A stretch of DNA of 64,000 nt from Antedon mediterranea (Eukaryota; Echinodermata; Crinoidea; Comatulida; Antedonidae), in contig NC_092671.1 of the NCBI RefSeq assembly GCF_964355755.1, positions 12,876,501 to 12,940,500 of the forward strand. Direction: 5' to 3'. This document shows, one piece after another, positions 1-14,511 of this stretch (the first letter of the stretch is position 1; the number at the start of each line of letters is the position of its first letter). Under the pieces are notes generated by a model that ran no database searches, was not told the DNA's origin, and was given only the letters and a program-made list of their open reading frames with translations. The translations under genes were made by a program, and so were the position numbers.

Positions 1-169
1 GATATGTGTACATGGGGAAGTCTGATCTACAACCAACTTCAATTATTATTTTAGTTACTTCAAAACTAAGCAAATGAATGTTTGCTTAAACTATACATGT
101 TATGATCAATGTTTTTGTTAAAAGTGTTGATTTTAATGCAAATCAAATCATTCATTTATTCATTATTAC

Positions 170-3100
170 CTGAAAATAATCACATCAGCAGAAGATGAAG
201 AAGAAAAACGTTGTGTACAGATTGGACAGTGCTCTGCTCTTGAAACAATACCTTTATTTGCAGTACTTGTCAGGTTAGTAAGTGACCAGTACAAATCCTG
301 CGCAAGCAGTTGGTTTGTAGTGTTTAGCAAAGTCTATAATTATACAGAATGAAATGCATGATAAAAAAGTTTAACGACCTCTAATCAGAGACAATTTTGT
401 GGCCATTAATTAAGCTATATATGAATCATAACAATATATATAAAAATCTTTTTTCAAAAATCTTACTAAATCAGTTAATACATATAAAACAACAAAAGAG
501 GTTTGGTTTAAAAAAAATAATGACCTGTTCATAGTTGTATGTATCCAGCATGCCCAATATAAGTTCCTTTATTTCACCAAAGTTACCAGAACTATATGTT
601 GGATCCTGAAAAAAAACCAATAAATATTAGGATATTAAATACATTCCGGCGTTTAGTACTTCAGAGTGCTATCGAAATACAAGAAAGCTATAGACAAAAA
701 ATGTATTTGTTTTTTATGCAACAGAATAAAATTACCTGCATTATTTTCTGCAAGATTGATGGTAAAGCTATGTAACCCAGCATACTGTTTAAAACATGAG
801 TTGTTAACATTTTAAAATCTAAAAGTAAAACAAATTTTATAACAGGTTAACAATAACAATATATTTGCAATTTTGCTGTCTTACTAACAGTCACTACTGT
901 ACAAGTAATCAATTAATTATTCTACCATTAAAATGTGTTTCCATTTCAGTGCCTTTAAGTTTTCTTTGGGTCATCATCATAAGGTCAAGCAGTGGAAACC
1001 AAATAGACTGAAATGTAGAACAATCAAAAATAATAGTTAAACTTCTTTATATTTACATATATTATAATAATTCACTCTCAGGATATAGTTACATAAACAA
1101 AAACAGTGGTATATTTGTTTCTGTTAAGACTTCCTTCATTCTATGAATTCATGAGGAAAAATGTATATAGGTTTTTGGAGTGAATTCAGACAACAGCCTT
1201 GTACTTGTACTGCTTTATGAGCAAACCTTTTATGTATTCGTCCTAAACAGGAAATGAAATAAGCTATTTACTAGCTATTTGTTAAAACTGATTATTTTGT
1301 TTATGTACTGTTTGTGCCTGAAAATACCTGACGCTGTGGCTCATCCATTACAGAAGAACTTCTCTGACAGAGTTGAACAATCACCATTAATACAGCTTGA
1401 ACATTTGAGATAATTAAACTAACTAAAAAAAAAGAAGAAAAAGCAAGTAATTATTAGATCTTCATATACAATCAAGGAATTACTTCACGATCACGTTCTG
1501 TTATTGACTTTTCGACACTTACTTTTTGCCTTATCTTTCGTATCAACAATGTCTGTATATAGGCAAACTTTCACCTGAAGAGCCTCAATCAGAATTCCAA
1601 ATGCACCTTGAATATCACCTGCCTTCTCAAGCAAGTAAGCTGTTGCATCAGATACCTTGTAGTATCGAACAATCTTGAACAAAAATAAGATATACATAAA
1701 TATACTGAATGATGGGTTATAGGGGACAATAAGAAAATTACAAAAAATGTAATAACTTTGGTTGAAATCTTCAAATAGCAAATCTATTATTTAAATACTA
1801 CTTGATTACTTCAGAATTATCATTAGAAAAACTAAAAATCAATCATATTAATTCCACAGGTTAGAAGACCACAGAGCTGCAGTAGAAAGAAACACACACT
1901 AAAAATGTAGCTAGAGACCATTTGGGAAGTGAACATAATAATAATCTAAAAAACTATTATTATTACTCCTATGACTTTAACATGGTTAATACAATGCGAG
2001 TACTGTATATTGCATTTACCTTCAGTGTTTCTTCTAACCTGTATCCATCAGCCACTTGTAGGTAATTCAGTACTACATTGGTCTCAAACTGGCACATCAG
2101 TTCAATATACATCTCAAAAATGTATGGCTCAATATGTGCTTGGTCCTTTTGGTTTATTGCTGTGGTCATGTGATCACGCATCTCAATTAAACCTTTCAGA
2201 AACTCATACTGTGTCCTGGGTTCACTCTGGAGGTCAACAATATAGTAATGTTTATAATTGAAAAAATACATGTAAAAAATAATGTTCTGAAAGAAAAAAA
2301 TTGTATAGGCCTAACTGATAACATTATCAGATTGTGCTTTGGTATGTGATATATTCAACCATGGAGAAGTAAGTGCTGTATCTACTTATTTCTCAATGCT
2401 GCAACCAAAACATGAGGCAAACAGAGATATACATCTGATCATCAAAGTAATTGATGACCTCCTAAAGTACAGCACAACTGTTATACATACCTTTATCAAA
2501 TTGATTATTGTATTAACTGATTCAGCAAAATCAGACAGAACTAAACACGCCGTTTCTTTGCTATCAATCATAATTAGATCCTATAGCAACAAAAACATTA
2601 AGTTTGAATAAATGATTCTGCTAAAATAATTTCATCTGGTTTCAGTGTAGTATTAAATTATTATATAGTGGTTTAATAAAATAAATAAAACATACTTTGA
2701 AGATAATTTCATTGAGTAGAAGAAATGTTACAACAAAAACAGGGTTAAAATACTTTTAATAGTATTAAAAAGAAAATATACCTGTAGATGCTCAATGGCT
2801 TTCGTTCGTACAGAGTTTTGTTGATCTTCTGTGTATTTTGACGAAGATAAGATTCCATGCACATAAGAAAATATTTCCTCCTAAAATTAATTTAATAGTC
2901 ATATTTAGTTTTACTGAAGCATTTCGCAAATGAATGTCTTGTGTTTGGCAATTCAATAGTATACGCAATACACTTTCCCAATATTATTTAATCGGTTGAA
3001 AGATTTTAGATATTTTTCAGAAAGTTATTTTCATGCATTGAATTTTTCGTATTTCTAAAAATGTATTTATATTAATATTATACCTTGCGAGATGGATCTT

Positions 3101-6100
3101 GAAGATAACACAGAAATATCTTGTCATATTGGGAAGTATTCTGATACAAAAGTTCACAAACTTGAAAACTAGAAAAGAAAAATATACCAAAATAAGTAAC
3201 ATCTTTATTCTTGTTTGTAAGAAAATAAGATAAGAAGAATAAATTACTATAGATATTGGTATGGCTTACAATTGAGCTTTCTCAGCAAGTTGAAGTAACT
3301 TTTCATTATCGACTTGTTGTAGGCCACCATCATTTAGAAGTTCTAACAGGGCTTGTTGTCTTTCAGCATGGCGTATACTAACCTCTACACTGCATAAGTA
3401 TTCTAGCACCTAATGTTTAATATAAAGATAAATTACTCATACATAACACAGTTGTCAATGGTAATTATACTAACATTTACAATACCTCACATTTATAATA
3501 ATTATATCTTCATTTGATAAGGCATATATTGATTGTGATAAATATGATAATGACAATTTAAATCTTTAGAAGCAATACACCTCTTGTACTAAACTAACCT
3601 GTTCAAATAATAGCCTATTGACTACTATTGTGTTTTCATGTTTTGCCATTTGTCTTGCAAGAAATGTAAATAAAAACCCAACTTGACTCGGCTGTCAAAA
3701 AAAAGTCAATTTCATATGAATATCCATATCATCTAACTTCTATTATTTTATGCTTACAAACTATTATATACGGTCATTAAAAAAAAAGAAACAAAATTAA
3801 TTGTAGACAAATTAGTATTTAAGGCTCTGTCTACACTATCATCTAAATGTGATGTGTCTATATATGGACATGATGAAGTCATATAACTACCATATTTGGG
3901 TATATCACTTTTTTGTCTGTGTAGACAGAGCTTTACATTATATACTTACATCAAATCCTGTGCTCTCCACCATTATCTGTAACAATATATCTACAATTTT
4001 CTGCCTTGATTGCACACCATATGGAATACTAACAAAAAAACAAGCACAGATGGTGGTGAATAAGGCTTTAATAACAGTATACAAATATCAAAGTGTGAAC
4101 AGCTGGTAACAACACAGACGTTAGAAAGATTATATCTCTTTACTTACTCTTGCACTTTAAATTCAGGCTCTTCGAATGCAAGAGCCAAGACATTAAGGAA
4201 CTCTCTGGTATCAAACCCTAGTAATGTCCTCAGGTGTGGATACACATGCTCATCTGCTGGATGTTGTTCTGTGTGTAAACTTGTTAAACATTTCCACACC
4301 TGTATGCAAATTTTATTTAATTAATATTCACAATTATATTTAATTAGTTTACAAAATACAATATTAAAACTGCAGTTAATAATTTTTATTTTTTAATCAA
4401 ACTGTGGTAAATATGATACATACCCCATCTTTAACTTGATTTACAAGAAAATGTGGAATATCTCCAAATGGGTATGCTCTACCAGCAAGGCAACAGCTGG
4501 AAATCAAAACAAATCATAATTTTTTTTAAATCAATACAACTACTATTTAATACTACTAAAATCATAAAGTCTACCAGTAAGGTGCTTTTTAATTATATTG
4601 TTGAAACAACGAAGCATAACGTCTTACCTTATGTAGACTAACAACTTATTTCCAAGTCTTACTTGTAGGTCTACAAACAAAAGATAAAAAGCTTCTTTTA
4701 AAAAAAGTTTTAGTTAATTTAATAATCATCACTCAAATTAAAGAACCTCAAATTTAAGATACTGCACCTCCAATTAAAGACCAAGACATCAGTTTTATGA
4801 CGACTAGAATAAACAATATACAACTAGGCCTAGTTATTATATTAGTGACCCAAAGAAAACCCTGTATTAACTTACCAGTGAGTTGTTTTCCAGCTTCTAC
4901 GGCAACTTTAAGTTTCTTTAATAGGTCTTCTAGTGGAGTAATATAGTCTTGCATTCCTTTATTATACACATATATTATGGCATCATATAGACCATGTGAC
5001 CAGCACAGACTCACAACCTAATAATAAATTGATGAATATATTAGGACACTTGACTGTCATACAGATAGACCTGGGTTCAATTCCCGACAACTCCCGGTCC
5101 ACTCAGCTGTAAATGAGCACCTGGTTGAAAATACTAGGGAGAACAAAGGCGGCGTGGCGGCCACCCTACCACATAATGCCGAGGCTTAGTACAATGAGCT
5201 CCTAACAGCTCATTCCCCTACGTTCAGAGAACACGGGACTCGCCTTTACCTTTATATATAGTTATATACAAATGCATTTTTTCTTTTCGTTTATGGGTCT
5301 TGCTTGACAAGAAACTTCTTCTTGCAAAATCCTCTATTAATGTTATTGTTGTATTGTTTCATTATTATATATTACCATTGCATTGTATTGTTTACCATTG
5401 ATAAAAATTAATAAATGTTAAAATATTATAATTATGTTATATGTATAATAATACTAACCTGGTGAATATCTAGACTAGCAACATCCATGTGTACTATACA
5501 AGCTTCTACATTCTGTACCATACCCTTCATCTGGTAGTGATCAACAAATTCTTTCATGACAGCTGGGGTAATAGATGTTAAGCGGTCATTCAGAATGTAT
5601 GGCTCCAAACACTCTAAAAACACACCATTAGCTGTTATGTCTTGGTTAAAGCGTTCGTAGATTGTTCCAAATAGCACATCACTGTATCAAATGAAATTTA
5701 AAAAGAGTTATACAGGTACTTACAACAGAAAATTCAACTGAGCAACAATACAATAGAAACGATGTACATATGGACAGACTACTGTCAAACTGATTAAAAT
5801 ATATTTTTCTAAGGAACAGTAATTTTATAATAGAAAAAATAAGACTTCGTTTTTCATAAAACAAACTTACATCTTCCCAAGCTTCAGACAATGTTCCACA
5901 CACACAGGAACAACAGCCTATGATAAAAGATAAAACTATATTAGCTTTAACCTACTACTGTACTAATATGAAACTGTATCAGTATATAGTATAGTATTCA
6001 CTTATGCGCTGTCAAATAATTAAAACAAAAAAAAAGTGTGATGTGCCCAATTATGGTAGTGATATGAGGCCAAATATTGTTTTCTCACATAAGGTTTGAT

Positions 6101-9100
6101 AGTATAAACAGAGCTTTAGAATGGTAAGACACGGTTGGATAAAATTTAATCTATAATTACATTTATATTACAATATAATAATTAGTATACATTTGCTACT
6201 AACCTGAAAATGTTCTGTCAAAAGAAATGTGCCACCACTCTGTGGACAATTATGAGTCATTGAAATGTCTACAAAGTTGTACAAAACATCCATTATCTGA
6301 TGGGAAAAGGAATAAATATGATTAAACATTTTTTTTTCTTTCAAAACCAATGCATAAAGTTTTTGAAGATTATGTATTGTGTTATTGTTACTTACTTTGT
6401 CTACTAGAATTGTTTTTCGCTTTTGTTTTCCAACCAAACCTGAAAAAAAAAATACATTTTATATTACTTTTCCTTAGTCTAATCTAAAATATTGCTATTG
6501 AATTTAAAGTTTTGTATAAACAAAAGAAATCAATAATCAACATACCAACCACCGCCTTAGCCTTTCCTTCATAGAAGGACATTGCAAGTGCCAACGCCTC
6601 TTGGAACTTATTCTGACGAACTAACAGATCAATTCTCTGGCAAAAAAAAAACCATTTCTACTTTATGTACAGGTTTTTTAAAATCCCATGACTTATACCA
6701 ACTGTTAATAATTAAAACATTAAGTATATACTATGTATTTTAGAAAAAATAATGTGTAGGTTTATTATAGAACATTAAATGATAACATAATATTATTAAA
6801 TAATAAATAAACTTACATCATTCCATTGTCTGATTGTCATCACATGAATAGACTGTTGATAAACAATAAAAAAATACTAGTCACCATGATTGAGTAATAT
6901 TTTTTAACAGGAAACAGAGAAACGTAAATATATATATTGTGTATTGAATTATATTATTTGAATTACAGCACCTTAGTTCCAAGCAGAATCAACTGGCCGT
7001 TGAATGTGTCCAATGACTGGAAACATGCCCGCTCTCCTGCTAATGCCTAAAACAAATTAGTAAAAAAAGAATGTAATATGTTGTACTGTAATTTGTTGTT
7101 CCCTATGTATGCTATTACTACCTTTGCCCAACTCACCAATGCTTTGCTAACGTTTCCTCCTGTCGCTAGTGACTTGAAGTGACTACTACCATACACAAGC
7201 TGTACATCTACAAGGTCAATGACCTCAAGTTCTTCATCTGACCTCACATCAATCACATGAAGTTTCTCCAATGTGTCCACAGTAACCAATGTCCGGGGAT
7301 TCAACCACTAACGATTAAATAAAATATATGCCTTTTAATTTACATATTCTTGAAAACCATATTTTTCAATAATCAGCTCAACAGCAAGTAAGATGTTTAT
7401 CATCTCTAATAATGACTGTACATTGCACTAAAAGTAGACACATAGCAAAGGATAAATGTAGTATTTTTTGTGATAATATTTATTGTTTTCGTTGTAAGAT
7501 TACTGTTGCTATTACATCTATTTAATTACTTTCTTTATGATAATTTGCTATGGTATTGATTTACCTGTAATTTTAGCTAATTGTGTTGTTTAATTAATTA
7601 TGTATATAAATTATATTTATTGATTCAATCCTGTTATGGGAGACTTTGGTTGCTGTTGGATGAAGATGAAATAAAATAAAAAAATAAAAATAGTATGAAT
7701 AACAAAACAAACCTTAAAATTAAGAAGAGTATATGGTACTTTCATTGTTTGCAACAAACCAAATTGTACTGTTCCATCGGTCTGATATATGAGCTGCAGA
7801 GGAGTAACAAATAATAACATTCTTTAAATAACATAGTATAAAACTGACTCATAATAACGAGAAGCAAGCACATGATTCAATGTTTCGATCTTCATCAGGA
7901 ATGAACAATAATACCAAAGGCAGACAATTATAACTACATTCTATTCATAAGTATGTAAATGAGATATAAACAATTAGTCATACAGGGTGTTACAAAGAAA
8001 ATCAAAACACGTATGTGTAGGTCACAATAAGGTTTTACTTGCTTTAAAGCCTTACCTGGAAGAAGTAGATTGTACTGTCCCTAGCAAAGGCAAGAACGGG
8101 TTCAATAGAACTTGGACTTTGAGATTTCTGAATGACCACAAACTGCCAGGCTAGCAGAGGTAGTGTGTTTAAATCACCCTTAAAAAGAACATAAAACAAA
8201 TATCAATCAAACTGATTGTGTTAATCATCATGAAAATGAAACAATAATATACAGATAAATATAAGTAGTATAGCTTACTTACCTTCAATGGTTTTGTAAA
8301 CATAACAGTCAGTTTCGGCCTCATAGAGACAATGAATATCTACGGATACATAAATGCATATATTAATATACAGAATTTGTATCATAAACATCATAATAAC
8401 TTCATACATTTCAAAAATACAGAAAACAAAATAATAACCACACTTAATAATAATTTATTAACATTTGCAAATATTACCTTTGAAAGTGTTGCCATGGCAA
8501 GTATAGACATATCTTGTAGAGGATGATGTTTAACAGAGTTTGTGACATAGAGTGGTGCAAGTGTACAAACCTCTCCACGACTGAAATCACAATTAACAAT
8601 GTATTCATTAAATAAAAGCTTGTATATCAGAGAAGATGATAATACAGATAATGCATCTGGTGTATAGAACAATAACAACACAAACAATAATAACAGAATT
8701 ATAAATTTAAAATAAAAGCAACCACAATAAAAGGAAAATCATTAATATCTATAACTAGGCCTTCACTGCTGATAGGAAGAGAATATTTGAAAATAATGCA
8801 AATATATTCATGAAAAAATTGAATTCATACCTGCCAGAAAAGAGGCATCTTGATTCACATGTTCTCATACCCATCACCCTCCTGTTAGAGAAATACCAAA
8901 TAAACTGTGGCTTTATACAATAGATACATATATCCATAAGTACTCTATTCAAATACATTTCTATTATAGTATCTTTACATTGTTCTTTTACACGTTTGCA
9001 AAATACAAGAAGTTACTGATGGATGGATATTACATACTTAAAGCTAAGTTCAAACACAGATCCTCCACTATCACTGCAGATAGCAAGTGTTGGGTCATCA

Positions 9101-12040
9101 GTAAATTTGATGTGAAGGACAGCTGACCCGGCTGGATGGGCATCAGTGATGGTTCGAAGCAGTTTACCAGAGGTCAAGTCCCACATTGTCATCTGAAAAT
9201 GAAAACAAAGTTATTATTGTTAAAAAGTACATAATACACACCATATACTATGTCATATCACCTTTTCCTTGTATATCTTATGCCAAATAGAAGCAGTTTG
9301 GGTTTAGTGCATGACTGCTTTGATCCATGTATATACATGAGTGTATATACAAATGTGAGTCCCTCTCCAATATCTAATGCTAATCTAATGCTAATATCTA
9401 ATGCTCATTCTACTGAGGCAGCCCAGAAGGATATACCTTTCAGTGATATAAATCCATTTATTACTATTCTAAGAATTCAGAGTATTGCCTTTGATGCGTG
9501 TCATTCTTATAATTCTCAAAATATAGGGATGTGTGAGATTAAGTAAAGATGTCATACTTGTCCTTTAGCAAATCCAGCAAGCAATCTAGTGCAATCCATA
9601 TTGATACTAAGAGCAGTAACAGCACCATACTGAGCACCAACTGCCTTGCTTCCCAGGCACCAATTCAGTACCTGCTTGGGATCTACAGCAGGAAATAAAA
9701 AGTTATACCTGTATCATTTTATTTAATATGCAGTCAAGATTTTAAAAGGTAGTGAAAGCCAAGATACTTTTTAAATATGTTGTGATACAAAAATAGTAGA
9801 AGTAATTTATTATATAAATAATAAAAAAATAAAGTTATATATTTACTCACCAAATACAAGAATCAGTCCATGAGAAGTACCAATAGAGATAAACTTAGAA
9901 ACAGCCATAGCAGTTGGCTTTCCTGCATCAACACGGTCCTACAATATTATATGTAATAAGAATTATAGCAATTGTTGAACAAAATCAAATGCTAGATATG
10001 TACAATGTTATGCTGCCTATTCTGCCTTGAATAAAAACAGGGTCATGTCCACCCCTATAAATTTACCATTAACAATGAGCTTAAAGGCTGCAAGCACTTA
10101 CAAGGGTGACCTGACAAACCATGCAAGGATTGCTCACTTTCTCACAAGCATACAAGTTTAATTCTTGTCGCAACCGCCTTGTACCAACATATAATAACTT
10201 CTGAATAACAAATGACACTTACAGCTGCAGATACAACTTGAGATGACATTCCACGTAACATGACATGACGCAAGATTGAACCATGTGCTTCATAGTGAAT
10301 GCTACTTTTTGTTTTTCTGTTAATAAATAGATGCAGTTCATTTCTATTTAATTGGAACCCTTTTAATAAAAAGAATAATGTAATAGCTATCTAAATAATA
10401 ATTTGTGCCGATTACTAGCTGCATTATGGGAGTATGTTTCCATCATGTTTGGTAAAAAAAATGACTGGGGTAATAATGTGAAGCTCTTAGAAGCATTGTG
10501 CAATAAGCACTATATGAAAAAACGAATATTATTATTATTTAATGATACACAAACAATAAATATTGGTTGAGTAACCATGATCCTCACAGCTCAAAGATAT
10601 TTAAGAGCATGGCACTTAGATCCAATACTGGTCTACATACATTAAATTATACCAATACTAATTGTAACCCGGAAAGCAAATCAGTTTATACTAATAACTA
10701 GTTAATAACTTACTGATTTTTTGTTTTAGACTCTTTGTTGTCATGATTAGAGGTGGCTTCATCAAAACTTAGTTCACCATTTTTAGTATTCAGTTCACTG
10801 TAAAATTCATAATTGTCATCAGGCTGTGAATAAAATAATAGAGTAACAACAGTAAAATGAAATACAAAATGGAAAACAGCATTATTGACTCACTGAAAAT
10901 ACTGAATTATTATTTCAGTTACCTCATTTAAAATACTGTCCAATGTTGGTGTTTTCTCCAGTTCAGGAATGTCAAATTCATCATCATCTATCTATTTAAG
11001 AAAAAAAGTAGAAAAATCCCATGACACCCATCAATCATGCTATAACTTAAAGTAAAGATGTATTGTCCCTTGAAGCACAAAAAATGAAGGTCAAAATATT
11101 CTAAATTTAAATTGGTCATATCAAAGTAATATTAAAGTTCTTCACTTAAGTCGAAAATTTGAGCCAAAAACAACAAGTTTACGTAATTAACAGGTAAATT
11201 AATTTGATTACATTTCGTCTGGAAAATCGTCAGGAGCGAAAGTAAACAAAGAGTTCAAACCATGCTAATTAGGATTGTTTACAACTTGTCACGGTTGAGA
11301 AGATCTTTTCATACAGATCGCTAGGAAGTGTTATGATTATGCATACAGAGTAGCCAAATAAGCGTGTGGCATTATGAGATAGGCCTATGTTTTTATCGAA
11401 AACTTTGACTGGAATGATGATTTTTTTTCCGACTAATTTTTGGTGAAAGTTAATAACTATTATGATACTTCAAAATGACCCACTTTTTTTCGAAATCTTT
11501 TTTTATAATTTTTTTTTGGAATTAGTCAAAGGGACAATACTGTACATCATGGAGGTATAATACCTCCATCATATGATGATGAATACATCTTAAAAGTATA
11601 AATGCATTAAAATTACAAACAAAAGGCAACAAACAAGCAGCTTGATTATCCTAAATCAATGCATTTGATAATTTACTATGCTAGACCGCCCTACCACACA
11701 GCATTAGACATTTCTACAAATTAGTAGGCCCAGAATAAAATGAAATAGGTCTAGGGCCTAGGCCGTCCATCATAAAACCGTCAAGGGCAGTCGCCGGTGG
11801 ATTACAGCACTTTATTGGGCGGATCCACCTCGGCGACCGAGACAAGTGAAACGGGACAGGCTTAGCAAAACGGGGTTTAGTTGTCCAATAATCTGTTGAC
11901 GTTTTACTTCAATAGTAATATTTCATCTGTAAAACAGTTACACTGATAGGCCTAAATGTACTTACTTGAACTGAATCTAGAGCTAAATCAATCTCTAAAT
12001 TACCCGTAGCCTGCAAAGCACTTTCCAGTGCATCGGCCAT
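170..12040 (-). CDS. VPS8: VPS8, CORVET complex subunit (3' end missing)
   Basis: VPS8 is a subunit of CORVET, the Rab5 effector that tethers early endosomes. Thirty-seven in-phase exons encode about 1256 residues, against about 1428 in human. Exons on the minus strand: 12040-11966, 10991-10923, 10823-10714, 10316-10223, 9938-9851, 9682-9558, 9192-9038, 8881-8831, 8580-8478, 8339-8283, 8178-8056, 7793-7713, 7307-7137, 7046-6972, 6852-6817, 6636-6546, 6439-6396, 6296-6204, 5917-5871, 5681-5459, 5017-4876, 4670-4628, 4496-4424, 4299-4148, 4028-3950, 3691-3599, 3409-3270, 3168-3084, 2880-2782, 2580-2491, 2226-2020, 1673-1523, 1422-1328, 1007-926, 818-736, 605-525, 333-170. The first third is the WD40-type propeller (GTSHGLILVF, MTMWDLTSGKLL). 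The alpha-solenoid includes YRLEETLK and DATAYLLEKAGDI. The last exon present opens the RING finger (HCPICTQRF); the remaining zinc ligands lie off the left edge. Start chosen at MADALESAL, which leads in frame into the acidic N-terminus. Confidence 0.95.
3821..3933. mobile_element. MITE, GCTCTGTCTACACTATC family (copy 1)
   Basis: A short palindrome-ended element in a VPS8 intron. It begins AAGGCTCTGTCTACACTATC and ends with the inverted GTAGACAGAGCTTT. The interior carries the same 'viewing-window' words (TATATGGACATGATG, ATATTTGGGTATATCAC) as the copies near 6030 and 45786. No coding capacity, so a non-autonomous DNA element. Confidence 0.75.
5040..5262 (+). mobile_element. tRNA-derived SINE in a VPS8 intron
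   Basis: The stretch contains a Pol III box-B-like GGGTTCAATTCCC near 5090, then a GC-richer body (GGCGGCGTGGCGGCCACC) unlike the flanking intron, and a tail ending CGCCTTTACC. The head resembles a decayed tRNA. It lies wholly between two VPS8 exons (5459 and 5017). Family assignment is by structure only. Confidence 0.6.
6031..6117. mobile_element. MITE, GCTCTGTCTACACTATC family (decayed copy 2)
   Basis: One end is recognisable (GTTTGATAGTATAAACAGAGC), preceded by GTGATGTGCCCAATTATGGT, which matches the interior of the intact copy at 45786-45933. The other terminal repeat is not recognisable. It lies in a VPS8 intron. Confidence 0.55.
10405..10550 (+). mobile_element. SINE 3' fragment in VPS8 intron 3
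   Basis: The stretch CTGCATTATGGGAGTATGTT, followed by AATGAC-GGGGTAATAATGTG and an ATTATTATT tail, matches the 3' half of the fuller SINE at 28562-28848. The tRNA-like head is not visible here, so this is a truncated copy. Confidence 0.6.
11055..11549. mobile_element. MITE-like element in VPS8 intron 1
   Basis: The ends are inverted: GATGTATTGTCCCTT at the left, and GGGACAATACTGTACATC at the right, which reads GATGTACAGTATTGTCCC on the other strand. The interior has no reading frame. A related end (AAAGATGTATTGTTCCCC) recurs at about 12705. It occupies most of the large first intron of VPS8. Confidence 0.6.
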
Positions 12041-13094
12041 GTTTACAAACATGTGTTGGCAGAAAAAGTTTACAATTTTGCCCAATTAACAAATTTACTG
12101 CTCTTTCCATCGAAAATGGCAATAGTCATCATCCTTCATTTGTTCACAAAATTAAAAGCTTACATTAAAAAAAGAAAACCATTTAAACACAGCAAACTGT
12201 TGAAAAAAAGACAATATTTGTTTATTATTTCAAGCACATAAAGTACATTGCCAAGTGTTACATTAAGATATGAACATTGATTTATATTAATCATTTCGTT
12301 TGACAGATTTTTATATATCCAACGAGGCACTTTAAAATAGGTCTACAAAATTTACATAAATTTTTGTTATTTTTCAAATATATGTGAAAATGTTGCGTGC
12401 CCAATTGCAATAGGCATAACTGACCTAAATGGTTAATATTGCAATTTCAATGCACTCCAGTATCATTGTACGTGTTTTCAATCTACAGAACACAATAAAA
12501 GTAATATTTCTTTCAAGAATACAATTATTGTTCAACTGACCCACATTAATATTGCAAGATTTGTTTATGTATTTACAGCTAACAAAATTCAACATCCCAA
12601 AAATAAATCTACCTAGAAACTGATTATAATTAGGACTAACAGTAGCTCTATTTTGTGTTACGGGCAACAAAATGTCTAGAAATTTAAAAAGATAGTTTAA
12701 AGATGTATTGTTCCCCAAAAAACATCAACAATGAAGATGATTAAAATTAGACTTTGAATAGGCCATTTTGCAGTTTAATAAAGTTAATCACTTAAATGAA
12801 TATGAAAATAATAGTTTCACTTATAAAAAGACAAAATAAACAAATTATCTTCATTCAACAAAAAACCTATTGGCTGGCAGTCAATTTGACTATATTTTTG
12901 CTTTAAATTACAGTTTTTCATGTCAAAGTGAACTATTATGTGATATTAAAATGGCATATTCAACAAAATAAATGTTAACAAATTATATTTTTCAGAGATA
13001 TCTTTAATCTTTTCCAATGAAGAAAAAATGATGTGAATAAACCATTAGCTATGACAGATGGTTTAACTTGTGTAAAAATTCACCTCAAATAAAG

Positions 13095-13165
13095 TAGAAC
13101 CCTCTTTTGGGACATGCAGGGGGCACACATATTAAGGGATGTCCCCTTAATAGAGGTTATACTAA
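13095..13165. repeat. Short repeat with TGTCCCCTTAATAG core
   Basis: AGAACCCTCTTTTGGGACAT is followed by GATGTCCCCTTAATAGAGG. The same arrangement recurs at 22125-22190 (GGGACACTCTTATTAAGAGG ... TGTCCCCTTAATAGGGG) and more weakly near 28915-28965. The arms are partly inverted, so this is probably a very short decayed MITE family. Confidence 0.45.
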
Positions 13166-14365
13166 AGACTAAAATTGTAGAGTAGAGTATATTAATATAT
13201 ATCTATAGGTAATAAAGACTATAATTGGAACAATATTAATCATTTATGATTACATTATGTATGCATGTTATACCGAATTAATATCACAGTACAGTAATTA
13301 TATTTGTTTTAAATTGTTGCATATGAAAGAACAAATGGAAACAACATTTCATAAATAAATAGTAATCAGCACCGTTAACTTATAATATAATACCACACAG
13401 TTAAACAGAACAATAATAATTGTATATTTATATATTTATACAATTTTTAAAAAGTAAATAAACTCCAAAAAAATCTCTACACCTACATATATATGCTTAA
13501 AATAATGTAAAATATATAATTTGTTTATATATTCAATTTCTTTCCTAAAACCTTCAACTTAATAACTAAAATACTCTCATTTATAATTATTTAAAATTCT
13601 ATTAAAGGATTTACTATTGGCAACAAGACACTCCTTAAAATATGCTATAAAAAAGAACAACTGCATTTAAGCAATATTTTTAACTACACAGAACAATTAT
13701 ACAATATAGATATTTCATTAACAAATTTACACTTAAATACACATTTCAGTTTAAATAGGCTTTTAAAGTAACCAGTATGTGAGATGCCAAGCAGAATATT
13801 ATCACTACATTCATAATATTTCTACTACCATGTTTGAATCTGAATAATATTATGTATCATAATCATTCCTATGGTAATCTTTCTAATCTCTTATTAAATT
13901 TCCAATTTTTTCTTGGAATACATAATTTGTTTTACTTTCCAATATACCTTTGTCTACAATTAATCAAAAGCAAGATTCATTTCTGTCACATTGCCCAACA
14001 ATAACACACATTGATTTTGCATAATAACGCATTATTTACAATTTCTAAACTGCATTCAATTTCAATACAACTCGTTTTTAATATCAACAGAACAGACTAC
14101 CAAGTGCAATATCTATATTAGTAGTTTTTGCAAATGATTGTTAATTATGTTTATTAAATGAAATTGTAATAACATGTAAATTACTGAAATTGGATATTTA
14201 AATGACATTGTCTATACCTTATTTTCCTGAACCCGCTTTTATTAACTTTGATATAATTTAAAATATAATTTAAAATTTAATATAAAATATAATATAAAAC
14301 AACTATCTAATACAAAACAAAAACAAGAAAAATATTGAGGAGAAAAAAAAATAATATAAATAATA

Positions 14366-14476
14366 ATGAATGTTTATATTTGTGCAATGGTACAAATTAT
14401 GCCATTCGGTGAATGAGGAAAGGTTATATTTCCCCTCATTCCATTATTTGTACCATTCCACTCATAAACATTCATT
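14366..14476. repeat. Imperfect inverted repeat in the MED1-A 3' UTR
   Basis: The left arm (about 14366-14418) contains ATGAATGTTTAT, AATGGTACAAAT and GAATGAGG. The right arm (about 14433-14476) contains their complements CCTCATTCC, ATTTGTACCATT and ATAAACATTCAT in reverse order, around a loop of about 15 nt. It starts 36 nt past the MED1-A stop codon, so the transcript could fold a long hairpin there. It could equally be a small MITE. Confidence 0.7.
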
Positions 14477-14511
14477 TTGTATACTAATGTGATAAAGAAA
14501 AACTATTAAAT

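Larger units (their letters stand above)
12041..14511. other. VPS8-MED1-A intergenic region / MED1-A 3' UTR
   Basis: An AT-rich stretch between the VPS8 start codon and the MED1-A stop codon. No convincing exon was found on either strand. It should hold the VPS8 promoter (near 12041) and the MED1-A 3' UTR; minus-strand AATAAA hexamers are visible near 14153 and 14238. It also contains a MITE-end fragment near 12705 and a TGTCCCCTTAATAGAGG repeat near 13130. Confidence 0.6.

Noticed and set aside
1194-1248. Possible additional VPS8 exon encoding DEYIKGLLIKQYKYKAVV
   Set aside because: The flanking exons (1422-1328 and 1007-926) join in phase and match the family without it, and the segment lacks a good donor.
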